Of a stretch of 44,695 bases of DNA, positions 30,631 to 39,329 are shown piece after piece. Location: the NCBI GenBank assembly GCA_964468205.1, contig CAYXVG010000055.1, positions 1 through 44,695 on the forward strand, given 5' to 3'. Within the stretch, counting starts at the first letter, position 1. The number at the start of each line of letters is the position of its first letter. Below the pieces are notes generated by a model. It saw only the letters and a program-made list of their open reading frames with translations, was not told the origin of the DNA and did not search any database. The position numbers and the translations under genes were made by a program. This DNA comes from CAWELS01 sp964468205 (GTDB lineage: Bacteria; Acidobacteriota; Terriglobia; Bryobacterales; Bryobacteraceae).

Positions 30631-32459
30631 GCGACGGTATCGAAATCCGTGTCGGACTCGGCTCTTGCGGTATCGCCAGTGGCGGCGAATTGGTACGCGA
30701 CGCTCTGCTCGAATCGGTAAAGCAAGCTGGTGCGAACGGCATCGTCAAAGTGGTTGGCTGCAACGGAATGTGCCACCGGGAGCCGCTTGTCGAAATCGTG
30801 GAGCCCGGCGGAAAAGCAACCCTCTTCGGCGAGATTGACGCGAGCTCGGCCCGCTGCATTGTTCAGCGATTTGTCAAGCCACGTTCACTCGGGACCCGAT
30901 TCCGGTGGACTGCTGAATCTGTTGGCCGGCTACTTCGCAATGACCCTGAAGCGGTGGAGTTGCCGGATCGCCAACTGGACCGTCAAACCGGCCCCGCCGC
31001 CGCCTACCTCGGAAAGCAGAAGAGGATCGTACTCGAGAATTGCGGCGAGATTGACCCCGCCAGCATGGACGATTATCTGGCTCGCGGCGGCTACCAAGCT
31101 CTGCGGCGATGTCTCGAGCGCACGCCGGAGGAAGTGATCGGCGAGGTGTGCGAATCAGGCCTGCGCGGCCGTGGGGGAGCCGGATTTCCCACCGGGCGGA
31201 AGTGGACGATCGCCCGTGAACAATCGAGCAATCCCAAGTACGTAATCTGCAACGGCGACGAGGGCGATCCCGGCGCGTTCATGGACCGGCTCGTCCTCGA
31301 ATCCGATCCTCACCGGGTTGTGGAAGGGCTCACAATCGCCGCCTATGCGATCGGCGCTTCCAAGGGTTTCTTCTACATCCGTGCCGAGTATCCGCTCGCG
31401 GTCAGCCGCGTTCGGGCCGCTCTCAGGCAGGCAACGGAGGGCGGGCTCCTTGGCGGGAACATCCTCGGTTCCGGCTTCTCGCTCTCCCTCGATGTCCGGG
31501 AGGGCGCGGGGGCGTTTGTCTGCGGCGAAGAGACGGCTCTTATCCAATCGCTGGAGGGGCGGCGCGGCATGCCAACGCTCCGGCCGCCTTACCCGGTGGA
31601 GCGCGGCTTTCGCGGCCAGCCGACGCTGATCAACAACGTGGAGACGCTCGCTTGTGTTCCGTGGATCATCCGCCACGGCGCCGGTGATTTCGCCGCTCTC
31701 GGAACCAGCACCAGCAAAGGGACCAAGGTCTTCGCCCTGGCGGGGAAGATCGCACGCGGCGGACTTATCGAGGTGCCGATGGGCATCACCATTCGCGAGA
31801 TTGTCGATGAGATCGGCGGCGGGGTTAAGGACGGCCGGGAGTTTAAGGCAGTCCAACTTGGCGGCCCGTCCGGGGGTTGCATCCCGGCCCGCCTTGCACG
31901 CACCCCCATCGACTACGACGCCTTATCCGAGACCGGAGCAATCATGGGATCCGGCGGACTCGTGGTCCTTGATGACCGGGACTGCATGGTCGATATGGCC
32001 CGCTTCTTCCTGCAATTCACCCAGACCGAATCTTGCGGAAAGTGCACTTTCTGCCGGATTGGCACGAAGCGGATGCTCGAGATCCTCGAACGCCTTTGCG
32101 CCGGACAGGGACGGCGCGACGATCTTGGAAAACTGGAGGAACTCGCCGATTACGTCACCCGCGGGAGCCTGTGCGGCTTGGGCCAGACCGCCCCCAATCC
32201 GGTGCTCACCACGCTCAAGTACTTTCACGAAGAGTATGAAGCGCACCTCGACGGCCGCTGTCCCGCCGGCCGTTGTCCGGATCTTATCGAGTACCGCGTC
32301 AACGACAACTGCATCGGCTGCACGCTTTGCGCCCAGGCATGCCCAGTCGACGCTATCTCCTATACGCCGTATGAGAAACACAAGATCGATGCAGGTCTCT
32401 GCACCCGGTGTGACATGTGCCGGCAGGTCTGCCAGGACGAAGCTATTGAGGTAGTGTAG
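30627..32459 (+). CDS. NuoF/HndC/StnB-like NADH-binding flavoprotein
   Basis: This 610-residue subunit has four parts: a thioredoxin-like [2Fe-2S] domain (about 1-90, GSCGIASGGELV and GCNGMCHREPLVEI); a NuoF core with RGRGGAGFPTGRKW (NADH/FMN) and ICNGDEGDPGAFMDR (FMN); an SLBB region and the [4Fe-4S] motif ESCGKCTFCRIG with a distal Cys in SLCGLGQ; and two C-terminal [4Fe-4S] motifs, CIGCTLCAQACPVDAI and CTRCDMCRQVCQDEAI. This layout is that of HndC, HydB and StnB, subunits of soluble bifurcating hydrogenases or transhydrogenases, rather than of complex I. The ATG lies in the stop of the NuoE-like gene. NADH oxidation or NAD+ reduction at FMN is the expected reaction. Confidence 0.92.
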   Translation: MSDGIEIRVGLGSCGIASGGELVRDALLESVKQAGANGIVKVVGCNGMCHREPLVEIVEPGGKATLFGEIDASSARCIVQRFVKPRSLGTRFRWTAESVGRLLRNDPEAVELPDRQLDRQTGPAAAYLGKQKRIVLENCGEIDPASMDDYLARGGYQALRRCLERTPEEVIGEVCESGLRGRGGAGFPTGRKWTIAREQSSNPKYVICNGDEGDPGAFMDRLVLESDPHRVVEGLTIAAYAIGASKGFFYIRAEYPLAVSRVRAALRQATEGGLLGGNILGSGFSLSLDVREGAGAFVCGEETALIQSLEGRRGMPTLRPPYPVERGFRGQPTLINNVETLACVPWIIRHGAGDFAALGTSTSKGTKVFALAGKIARGGLIEVPMGITIREIVDEIGGGVKDGREFKAVQLGGPSGGCIPARLARTPIDYDALSETGAIMGSGGLVVLDDRDCMVDMARFFLQFTQTESCGKCTFCRIGTKRMLEILERLCAGQGRRDDLGKLEELADYVTRGSLCGLGQTAPNPVLTTLKYFHEEYEAHLDGRCPAGRCPDLIEYRVNDNCIGCTLCAQACPVDAISYTPYEKHKIDAGLCTRCDMCRQVCQDEAIEVV

Positions 32460-32461
32460 CG

Positions 32462-34528
32462 ATGCAGGCTTTGACTATCGATTCCCGTGCCGTCGAATTT
32501 CAAGACGGCGCGACTGTCCTGGACGCCGCTCGCGCGCTCGGCATCCACATACCCACCATGTGTCACGTGCCGGGCCTGGAGCCCATCGCCTCGTGTTTCG
32601 TTTGCGCTGTTCAGGTGGAGGGGCGCCGCAATCTTTCGCCCGCCTGCGCACTCCCCGCCGAGGACGGGATGGTCGTCCACACTGGAACGGAAGACGTCCG
32701 CCGCGCCCGTAAGATCGCGCTGGAATTGCTGCTCTCGGACCATGCCGGCGAGTGCATGGCTCCCTGCTCGGCGCAGTGCCCGGCCGGTCTGGACATCCCC
32801 GGTTTCGTTTACCAGATCGCTAACCGGGACAATCGGCGTTCCATGGAGATTATCGCGGATAAACTCCCGCTCCCCGGCGCGTTGGGCCGCATCTGTCCCC
32901 GGCTTTGCGAGCAGGAATGCCGCCGCTGCGAGCGAGATCAGGGTCTTGCCATCGGCGCTCTTCACCGCTTTGCCGCCGATCAGGATCAGCAATCCGAGGC
33001 GCCCCACCTCCCCCCGAAAGCGCCACCAACCGGTAAGAGAGTTGCCATCGTCGGCGCCGGGCCGGCCGGTCTGGCCGCCGGGTATTATCTTTGCCAAAAG
33101 GGCCACCGCTGCACTCTCTACGACGCTATGCCCCAACCAGGCGGCATGTTGCGCTATGGCATTCCCGAGTACCGTCTTCCGAAAAGCGAGTTGGAAGCTG
33201 AGATCTCCGCCGTCCGCAAGCTCGGCGCGACCTTCGAAATGAATCAGCGGTGGGGGCGCGATTTCAAGCTGCGCCAACTCCGTGACGAACACGATGCCGT
33301 TTTCCTCGCCATCGGCGCTCAGGTCGGGCAAACCTTGCGATGCCAAGGGGAGGAGCTTGCCATCTCCGGCGTCAAATTCCTGGCGGAGATCGCAAACGGG
33401 AATTTCCCGGACCTTGGCGACACCACGGTCATTATCGGTGGCGGCAACACGGCGATGGACTGCGCCCGCTCGGCCATGCGGCTCGGTCCATCAGCGGTGA
33501 AGGTCCTCTATCGCCGCACTCGCCGCGAGATGCCCTGTTTGATGGAAGAGGTAGAGGGTGCGGAAGCGGAAGGCGTGACCATCGGCTTCCTGGCCGCTCC
33601 TGTGCGCCTGGAACGCTCCGGGAAGCGTCTGTCGCTGACGTGCCAGCACATGGAACTGGGTGAACCCGACTCATCCGGCCGGCGCAGGCCGGTCCCGGTC
33701 CCCGCGTCTGAATTCGTAGTGGACTGCTCAACCGTGATCGCCGCCACGGGACAGAAAGTGGATCTTGCCCTCGCTGAACGGGAAGGTCTCGCGGTGACCG
33801 GCTGGGGGATCGATGTGGACGAGCGCACTCTGGCTACGAATGTTCCCGGCATCTTTGCAGGCGGGGACGCCGTACTTGGCGCCGATCTCGCGGTTCGGGC
33901 CGTCGCCGGCGGGCGGATGGCCGCAACTTCGATAGATCAGTTCCTTTCCGGCAAGCCGGTGACCGGCGAACCAGAACTGGTGGGCATCGGGATGAAGCCG
34001 ATCGATGACGCCGAACGCGCCGAAATCTTCCGCGGCATTGAACAGTCCCAGCGCGTGCCTCTGCCCGAGATTGCACTGGAGGAGCGCTTGCACAGCTTCG
34101 CGGAGGTCGAAGGCGGGCTATCTGGCGAACAGGCATTGGCGGAAGCCCGGCGCTGCCTCACCTGTGGGTGCCGCAAGGCGGACGGCTGCACCGTACGTCA
34201 GCTTGCTACCCAATATGGTGCGGACCCCTATCGATTCCAGGGCGCCCGGCGCCGTTTCCAACAAGACACTACGCACCCGGAGATCGTCTACGAACCGGGA
34301 AAGTGCATCATGTGCGACGCCTGCGTCCGGATCGCGGCCGAAGCTGGGGAAGACTTGGGCGTTGCGATCGTTGGCCGGGGATTCGACGTCTCCGTCGCCG
34401 TTCCATTCGGCGAGCCCCTTTCCGCCGGCCTCCGGACCGCAGCCAGACACGCGGCCGAGGCCTGTCCGTCTGGCGCGCTGTCTCTCAAGACGCAACCCCG
34501 GGCATGCGATCTGATCAAATTCGGATGA
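32462..34528 (+). CDS. 2Fe-2S/GltD-like NAD(P) flavoprotein (StnC/NfnB-like)
   Basis: This 688-residue protein begins with a NuoG-like [2Fe-2S] domain (MCHVPGLEPIASCFVCAV...ACALP, about 33-65) and a His-Cys-type region (SDHAGECMAPCSAQCPAGLD). A GltD/NfnB-type oxidoreductase follows: cluster-binding CPRLCEQECRR, FAD motif VAIVGAGPAGLAAGYYL, NAD(P) motif VIIGGGNTAMDCARSA and GIFAGGDAVLGADLAVRAV. A C-terminal unit has CLTCGCRKADGC and CIMCDAC...ACPSGA. The order matches StnC, the NADP(H) subunit of the Sporomusa-type transhydrogenase, where the GltD-like FAD is the bifurcating flavin. The start is 2 nt after the NuoF-like stop. A plausible activity is reversible NADPH with NAD+/ferredoxin electron transfer; this is inferred from the family, not shown. 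Confidence 0.9.
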   Translation: MQALTIDSRAVEFQDGATVLDAARALGIHIPTMCHVPGLEPIASCFVCAVQVEGRRNLSPACALPAEDGMVVHTGTEDVRRARKIALELLLSDHAGECMAPCSAQCPAGLDIPGFVYQIANRDNRRSMEIIADKLPLPGALGRICPRLCEQECRRCERDQGLAIGALHRFAADQDQQSEAPHLPPKAPPTGKRVAIVGAGPAGLAAGYYLCQKGHRCTLYDAMPQPGGMLRYGIPEYRLPKSELEAEISAVRKLGATFEMNQRWGRDFKLRQLRDEHDAVFLAIGAQVGQTLRCQGEELAISGVKFLAEIANGNFPDLGDTTVIIGGGNTAMDCARSAMRLGPSAVKVLYRRTRREMPCLMEEVEGAEAEGVTIGFLAAPVRLERSGKRLSLTCQHMELGEPDSSGRRRPVPVPASEFVVDCSTVIAATGQKVDLALAEREGLAVTGWGIDVDERTLATNVPGIFAGGDAVLGADLAVRAVAGGRMAATSIDQFLSGKPVTGEPELVGIGMKPIDDAERAEIFRGIEQSQRVPLPEIALEERLHSFAEVEGGLSGEQALAEARRCLTCGCRKADGCTVRQLATQYGADPYRFQGARRRFQQDTTHPEIVYEPGKCIMCDACVRIAAEAGEDLGVAIVGRGFDVSVAVPFGEPLSAGLRTAARHAAEACPSGALSLKTQPRACDLIKFG

Positions 34529-34535
34529 ATCTCTC

Positions 34536-34567
34536 GCAGGGTTGGCGGAGAGTTCGCACTGCCCTGC
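34536..34567. other. Hairpin after StnC-like gene
   Basis: GCAGGG (34536-34541) pairs with CCCTGC (34562-34567), with an inner GCG/CGC pairing. No T-run follows. It could attenuate or mark the 3' end of the seven-gene operon. Confidence 0.3.
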
Positions 34568-34589
34568 AATCTGGTATATGATTCCGGTG

Positions 34590-34606
34590 ACGCGGTTCGT
34601 CCGCGT
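34590..34606 (+). other. Hairpin in leader of enolase-superfamily gene
   Basis: ACGCGG and CCGCGT form a perfect 6-bp stem around a TTCGT loop, ending just before the GGGGAGG ribosome site at 34607-34613. Its position could influence translation initiation. Confidence 0.35.
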
Positions 34607-34618
34607 GGGGAGGCAGCT

Positions 34619-35848
34619 ATGACCGGCAACGATTTTACCCGCCGCTCTTTTTTTGGCAGATCCGCGCCTCTGGCCGTGGCAGTGGCCGCTCCTGGACTCG
34701 CTGCCGCCCAGTCCGTCGGAGTTAGACCGGGCGATTTGCCGAACCTCACGATCCGTGAAGTCAAGGTCTATTCACTCGATCGCTCGAAACTCGGACGTGG
34801 ACGAGGGCGCGAGCGGATCGCGGCCGTCGTGACCGAGAGTGGCATCGAGGGCAACTATACCCTGGCCGACCGATACTGGCATCCAAACTGGAGCAACCTC
34901 GGTTGGCTGCCGTTTGCGAAGCGTCTGCTGGTGGGCAAGAGCGTTCTCCATCTGCCGGAACTCACATCGCAATGGGAGCCCCAGCGCCGCCGCATCGGTC
35001 AGAACTCCTATGCATCCGCGATTGACAACTGCCTGTGGGACATCCTCGGAAAGGCTGTCGGACTGCCCGTTTACCGCATCCTCGGCGCTTACCGCGACCG
35101 GGTTCTTGCCTACGCCAGTTCCCAGCACCACGCCACGGTCGAGGAGTTCGTCGATGAAGTCAATCAATGCAAGGCACAGGGTTTTCGCGCCTACAAGATT
35201 CACCCGCCAGACGCAAAGGAGCCGGGTGGAAGGGTCGACTACAAGCTCGACATGGAGGTCTACAAAGCGGTACGCGAGGCCGCTGGTGACGAGTTTATCC
35301 TGCTTAACGACCCTGTCGGCGTGTACACGCGGGAAGAAGCCATGAGGGTAGGCCGGATGATGGACGAGCTGAATTACGTCGGCTACGAGGATCCAATCCC
35401 AACTACCGATATCGACGGATTGGTGGAGCTATGCCGCGCGATCGACACCCCAATCCATATCGGCGAGTTCATATACTCGATCTACAATTATCCCGAGTAC
35501 ATCCGGCGTGGCGCCGTCGACGTCTTGCGGTTGATTGTCGATAACATCGGGGGCATCACCGCCGGAATGAAGGTCGCTCACCTTGCCGAGTGTTTCGGGA
35601 TGGAGTGTGCGCCCCACAACTGGGGAAATCAATTCGACCACGCCGTTCACTTCCATTGCGAGCTTGCCATGCCGAACAACGTCTGGTTCGAGATGACCGT
35701 GCCGCAGGGATCGAGCGACCGCCCGTACATGAAGGATCATATCCGGATCGCCAAGGACGGCTACGTCGATGCACCAACCAAGCCCGGGTTGGGATACGAA
35801 ATCGATCGTGACGCTCTCGAAGGCTTCCTCGACGAAATCGAGACCTAA
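34619..35848 (+). CDS. Tat-exported enolase-superfamily (mandelate racemase/MLE-like) protein
   Basis: This 409-residue protein has a Tat leader (TRRSFFGRSAPLAVAVAAPGLAAA) and the two enolase-superfamily domains. An N-terminal capping domain precedes a barrel with a K-x-H catalytic pair in AYKIHPPD, metal ligands Asp in FILLNDPVG, Glu in GYEDPIP and Glu in PIHIGEF, and a C-terminal His in APHNWG that would serve as the second general acid/base. Dehydratase or racemase chemistry on a sugar acid is likely; the exact substrate is not readable. Export of such an enzyme is uncommon outside Acidobacteria and Planctomycetes. GGGGAGG lies 5 nt before the ATG. The gene is preceded by 90 nt with two hairpins. 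Confidence 0.87.
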   Translation: MTGNDFTRRSFFGRSAPLAVAVAAPGLAAAQSVGVRPGDLPNLTIREVKVYSLDRSKLGRGRGRERIAAVVTESGIEGNYTLADRYWHPNWSNLGWLPFAKRLLVGKSVLHLPELTSQWEPQRRRIGQNSYASAIDNCLWDILGKAVGLPVYRILGAYRDRVLAYASSQHHATVEEFVDEVNQCKAQGFRAYKIHPPDAKEPGGRVDYKLDMEVYKAVREAAGDEFILLNDPVGVYTREEAMRVGRMMDELNYVGYEDPIPTTDIDGLVELCRAIDTPIHIGEFIYSIYNYPEYIRRGAVDVLRLIVDNIGGITAGMKVAHLAECFGMECAPHNWGNQFDHAVHFHCELAMPNNVWFEMTVPQGSSDRPYMKDHIRIAKDGYVDAPTKPGLGYEIDRDALEGFLDEIET

Positions 35849-35889
35849 GACTGGCGGAAGAACCAGGCGCCGGATTCGCTGATGGTAGA

Positions 35890-36555
35890 TTACGGCACTT
35901 GAGAATTCCTCAACAGAGCCGCGACGGCCGGATGACCGGAGGCCAGAGCGAGATCGAGTGGCGTCTGCCCGGACGCCGCCCGCGCATTTGCGGTCGCGCC
36001 ATTCGCGAGCAGATAACGCACCATAAGTTCGTCTCCGTTTGCGGCAGCCCCGTGAAGTGGAGTAAAGCCCTGTTGCTGGGTAAGATTCACGCCGGCGCCG
36101 GCTTCCACCAGCAACCGGACAATGCTCATGTGGCCGGCGGCGACGGCCGAGTGGAGCGGTGTGGCCTGCAGCGGATTGCTGGCGGCCCGGTTCGGATTGG
36201 CCCCTTTCGCGAGCAGGTTGTGCACAATTTGCTCGTGCCCGAAATAGGCGGAGAGTCCGAGCACGGTAAAACCGTCGGCAGAGTGTGCATCGGCGAGGGT
36301 GTCGTCAGTATCAAGCAACTCCATAACGCGATCGAGGTCTCCGACGGCGGAAGCTTCCCAGATATTCAGAACGGCGCCGCGACCCAGCAACAGGTTTACC
36401 AGTTCGTCGCGCCGGTGGTATTTCGCCAGCAGGATCGGGCTCTGGCCCAACTCGTTGCGAGCGTTTACCAGTCCGGGCTCCTGATCCAGCAGCATGGCTA
36501 CCTTGCCAGTGTTCCCGTCGCGGACCGCGTCAAGAATCGCTTCACCAGCCGTCAC
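35890..36555 (-). CDS. Ankyrin-repeat protein
   Basis: This 221-residue protein consists of about six ankyrin repeats, such as NARNELGQSPILLAKYHRRDE, DGFTVLGLSAYFGHEQIVHNLL, ATPLHSAVAAGHMSIVRLLVEAG, GFTPLHGAAANGDELMVRYLL and GQTPLDLALASGHPAVAALL. No signal peptide or catalytic domain is visible, so it probably mediates protein contacts in the cytoplasm. The start is a GTG at 36555 that overlaps the stop of the thioesterase gene (GTGA) and has a full AAGGAGG 7 nt upstream; a longer frame to 36639 lies inside the thioesterase. The GTGA overlap implies translational coupling to the thioesterase. Partner unknown. Confidence 0.85.
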   Translation of the reverse strand: MTAGEAILDAVRDGNTGKVAMLLDQEPGLVNARNELGQSPILLAKYHRRDELVNLLLGRGAVLNIWEASAVGDLDRVMELLDTDDTLADAHSADGFTVLGLSAYFGHEQIVHNLLAKGANPNRAASNPLQATPLHSAVAAGHMSIVRLLVEAGAGVNLTQQQGFTPLHGAAANGDELMVRYLLANGATANARAASGQTPLDLALASGHPAVAALLRNSQVP

Positions 36556-37013
36556 TCTCCGCCCTCCTTTCTCCGCAGAGTCATGCAATTGGACGAGGCG
36601 CGCGCCACGAGCTTGCCTTCCGCATCCCAAACATCGCATTCCACAAATGTGAGTGTCCGCCCGTTTTTCACCACCCGCGCCTCGGCGCGCATCCGCCCGG
36701 ACTTCAGTGGGCGGAGAAAGGTGATCTGCAAGTCGACCGTCGTGGAACTCTCCCCTTCCGCCAGCAGGCTGCCGTGCGCGATTCCCATTGCGGTATCGGC
36801 CACCGAGCAGTACACACCTCCGTGGACTGTAGCGAACGTGTTTTCATGTGGCCGTCCACACTCCAATTCGACAACTGCCCGGCCCGGCTCCACGGCAGCC
36901 AGCCGGAAACCCAGCGTTTCGGCAAACGGAAACGGCATTCCCTGCTCGGACAATGCCCGAAGGTAATGATCGAGCGGCTTGTTGGTTGTGAAGGGCGTAA
37001 CCGGTGACGACAC
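36552..37013 (-). CDS. PaaI-type hotdog-fold thioesterase
   Basis: This 153-residue protein has the hotdog pattern: GRAVVELECGRPHENTFATVHGGVYCSVADTAMGIAHG (the HGG segment and the following helix form the acyl-CoA site), then STTVDLQITFLRPLKSGRMRAEARVVKNGRTLTFVECDVWDAEGKLVARASSNCMTL. This is the usual layout of PaaI/YbgC-like thioesterases that hydrolyse acyl- or aryl-CoA. The substrate cannot be deduced. The gene is divergent from the sulfatase with a 60-nt gap and overlaps the ankyrin gene downstream. Confidence 0.88.
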   Translation of the reverse strand: MSSPVTPFTTNKPLDHYLRALSEQGMPFPFAETLGFRLAAVEPGRAVVELECGRPHENTFATVHGGVYCSVADTAMGIAHGSLLAEGESSTTVDLQITFLRPLKSGRMRAEARVVKNGRTLTFVECDVWDAEGKLVARASSNCMTLRRKEGGE

Positions 37014-37073
37014 TTCTCCTATTTTGGCAGGCCCGCGGCCGGCGAGCGAAGCCCGCTGATAGGATATGGAGTT

Positions 37074-38546
37074 ATGAGTTTCAAAGTCACCCGCCGATCG
37101 GCGCTTCGGTCGCTGGCCGCGGGCCTCGCCGCGCCGGCCATCGGGAGGCCGGCCCGCAACAGTCGCCCGAATGTCTTGTTTCTTGCAATTGATGATCTGA
37201 ATGACTGGATCGGGACCTTACACGGCCATCCCCAGACCATTACTCCCAACATCGATTCCATCGCCGGCGGCGGGGTGAGTTTCACGCGAGCCTATTGCCA
37301 GGCGCCGATGTGCAATCCCTCACGGGCCAGCTTGATGTCCGGGCTGCGTCCGAGCACTAGCGGCTGTTACGGAAATGGCGACTATTGGCGGGACGCCATG
37401 CCGGACGCCGTTACGATTCCCCAGTACTTCATCCGAAATGGCTATAAGGTCCTCGGGGGCGGCAAGATCTTCCACGGATCGCAAAACGAAGCCAAATCGT
37501 GGCAGGCCTACCGCAATTTCGGTGGCTTTCTGCATCCGCTGAACACTCCAGTCAACGGGATCCCGAACACCCGCCACTTCGATTGGGGCGGTTTCGATGC
37601 TCCAGACGAGGAAACGGCCGGAACACAGCTTGCCATGTGGGCCGGGGACTTCCTCCAGCGGGATCATGACAAGCCTTTCTTCCTCGCCTGCGGCTTCTAC
37701 CGCCCTCATCTGCCCTGGTACGCACCCAAGAGATACTTCGACAAGTTCCCTGAGGACTCAATCCAGCTTCCCCCTTTTCTCGAGAACGATCTCGACGACG
37801 TCCCCAATTCCGCCGTCCGCAGCCTCCGCGACCACGATAACGTCACATCGAGAAACCAGTGGAAGCGGGCGGTGGCGAGCTATCTGGCTTGCATCAACTA
37901 CACCGACGCAAATGTCGGGCGGGTTCTCGAGGCATTAGCGCGAAGTCCGCACAAGGGAAACACCGTCGTGGTGCTCTGGACCGACCATGGATGGCATTTG
38001 GGCGAGAAGAAACACTGGCGCAAATTCACGCTTTGGGAGCGTTCATGCCGGGTTCCGCTGATGTTTCAAGCGCCTGGCGTTACCCAGGCGGGCGGCAAGT
38101 GCGGGCGCACTGTCGAGTTGATCGACATCTATCCCACGCTGATCGACCTCTGCGGCCTTCCCGCCAAGACCGGTCTCGACGGCGAGACCCTGCGACCACT
38201 GCTTCAGCAGCCGTCGTCTCCGTGGGATAGGCCCGCCATAACCTCGCTTGGGCCCGATAAAACCAGTGTCCGTACGGAACGCTACCGCTACACGCAATAC
38301 AGCGACGGCGAAGAGTTGTATGACCACACACGGGATCCGAACGAGTGGCACAACTTGGCCGGCGATCCGCAATTTGCCGGCGTAAAGAAGGATCTCGCCG
38401 CCAGAGTGCCGAAGAACCGCTCGCGAAAGAAGGTCAAGCTGTTCAACGATCTTCCCGACGAGCAGAAGAATATCCTGGTCCCTCCCGCCGGACGCCACCA
38501 AATGTCGGATCCCGAAAATGTGGTGGACCTTCCGGAGACCATCTGA
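37074..38546 (+). CDS. Tat-exported S1-family sulfatase
   Basis: This 490-residue arylsulfatase-fold enzyme has a Tat leader (SFKVTRRSALRSLAAGLAAPA). RPNVLFLAIDDLNDW supplies the metal-binding Asp pair. CNPSRASLMSGLRPS is the C-x-P-S-R motif whose Cys is converted to formylglycine. VVLWTDHGWHLGEKKHWRK gives the Asp-His metal ligands and basic residues. The sequence is most like iduronate-2-sulfatase or choline-sulfatase-type S1 members, hence a role in desulfating polysaccharides is likely but the substrate is unproven. No formylglycine-generating enzyme is in the window. A PL8 lyase gene lies 11 kb upstream, which could act on related polymers. Confidence 0.92.
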   Translation: MSFKVTRRSALRSLAAGLAAPAIGRPARNSRPNVLFLAIDDLNDWIGTLHGHPQTITPNIDSIAGGGVSFTRAYCQAPMCNPSRASLMSGLRPSTSGCYGNGDYWRDAMPDAVTIPQYFIRNGYKVLGGGKIFHGSQNEAKSWQAYRNFGGFLHPLNTPVNGIPNTRHFDWGGFDAPDEETAGTQLAMWAGDFLQRDHDKPFFLACGFYRPHLPWYAPKRYFDKFPEDSIQLPPFLENDLDDVPNSAVRSLRDHDNVTSRNQWKRAVASYLACINYTDANVGRVLEALARSPHKGNTVVVLWTDHGWHLGEKKHWRKFTLWERSCRVPLMFQAPGVTQAGGKCGRTVELIDIYPTLIDLCGLPAKTGLDGETLRPLLQQPSSPWDRPAITSLGPDKTSVRTERYRYTQYSDGEELYDHTRDPNEWHNLAGDPQFAGVKKDLAARVPKNRSRKKVKLFNDLPDEQKNILVPPAGRHQMSDPENVVDLPETI

Positions 38547-38619
38547 TTGTGCCTGGGGAATATTCCCCTCATTATCAGAGAGATATGGAGTATCAACGCC
38601 ATGGCGCCGATTCAGAGAC

Positions 38620-39225
38620 GTGGTTCGATTCGCCGCCTTTGGCCTGATCAGTTTCTGCTGCGCTCTCCTTCAAGGCCAGCCGCCCGCCGAGGCGATGAAA
38701 GCCTCGGTTGAACAGCAGGTCGCGGCTGTCCGCCAACAGGCAGGCGTACCCGCAAACGATCAATTCTTTGTGCTGCCGTGGAACACCCCCGCTTTGCCTC
38801 CTGTTTCCGGGGAGAACTGTACTCCGCTCACCCCTTCCGAAGTCGACCGGTACATCCAGGAGGCGGCGCAGCGCGAGGGGTTCACCCCTGACCTGCTTCG
38901 CGCCGTCATCCAGCAGGAATCAGCCTACCAACCTTGCGCGATCTCCACCAAAGGAGCCCAGGGCTTGATGCAGCTCATGCCGGACACGGCCGCCGAGATG
39001 GGTGTTGTAGACCCGTTCGATCCGAAACAGAGCATCGATGGCGGAGCGCGATATCTCGGCGAGATGCTGCTGCGCTATGACGGTGATCTGGAGAAAGCGC
39101 TCGGGGCGTACAACGCCGGCCCGGTGCGGGTGGACAAGTACCGAGGCCTGCCCCCAATACCCGAGACGATAAACTATGTAGCGGATATTATGGACGCTCT
39201 CAGGGAAGATCCGAAGACCGAGTAG
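38620..39225 (+). CDS. Lytic transglycosylase (SLT family)
   Basis: This protein of about 201 residues has a hydrophobic leader (VRFAAFGLISFCCALLQG). The SLT domain spans about 85-195: GFTPDLLRAVIQQESAYQPCAISTKGAQGLMQLMPDTAAEMG, with the catalytic Glu in QQES, then GARYLGEMLLRYDGDLEKALGAYNAGPVRV. It cleaves peptidoglycan glycan strands in the periplasm, forming 1,6-anhydromuramic ends. The start is uncertain: I choose GTG at 38620, which puts the leader at the N-terminus; the longest frame begins at ATG 38518 inside the sulfatase gene and would add 34 polar residues. Cysteines in FCC could be a lipobox, but the surrounding residues fit poorly. Confidence 0.82.
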   Translation: MVRFAAFGLISFCCALLQGQPPAEAMKASVEQQVAAVRQQAGVPANDQFFVLPWNTPALPPVSGENCTPLTPSEVDRYIQEAAQREGFTPDLLRAVIQQESAYQPCAISTKGAQGLMQLMPDTAAEMGVVDPFDPKQSIDGGARYLGEMLLRYDGDLEKALGAYNAGPVRVDKYRGLPPIPETINYVADIMDALREDPKTE

Positions 39226-39329
39226 CCGGCCGAGTTCCTCCCGGCAAGAATGAATTCGCCCGGCGCTCACGGCAGTATCCTCCGCCACGGGCTTGCTGTT
39301 TTCGCCGATTCGCTGGAAACTGGAACTTG

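Noticed and set aside
32360..33346. Minus-strand frame of 328 codons opposite the 2Fe-2S/GltD-like gene
   Set aside because: No domain, and the plus strand carries complete cofactor-binding motifs at this place.
29737..34528. Complex I fragment (nuoEFG)
   Set aside because: The third protein has a GltD-like flavin domain instead of the NuoG molybdopterin-type domain, and the NuoF has HndC/StnB-type N- and C-terminal extensions.
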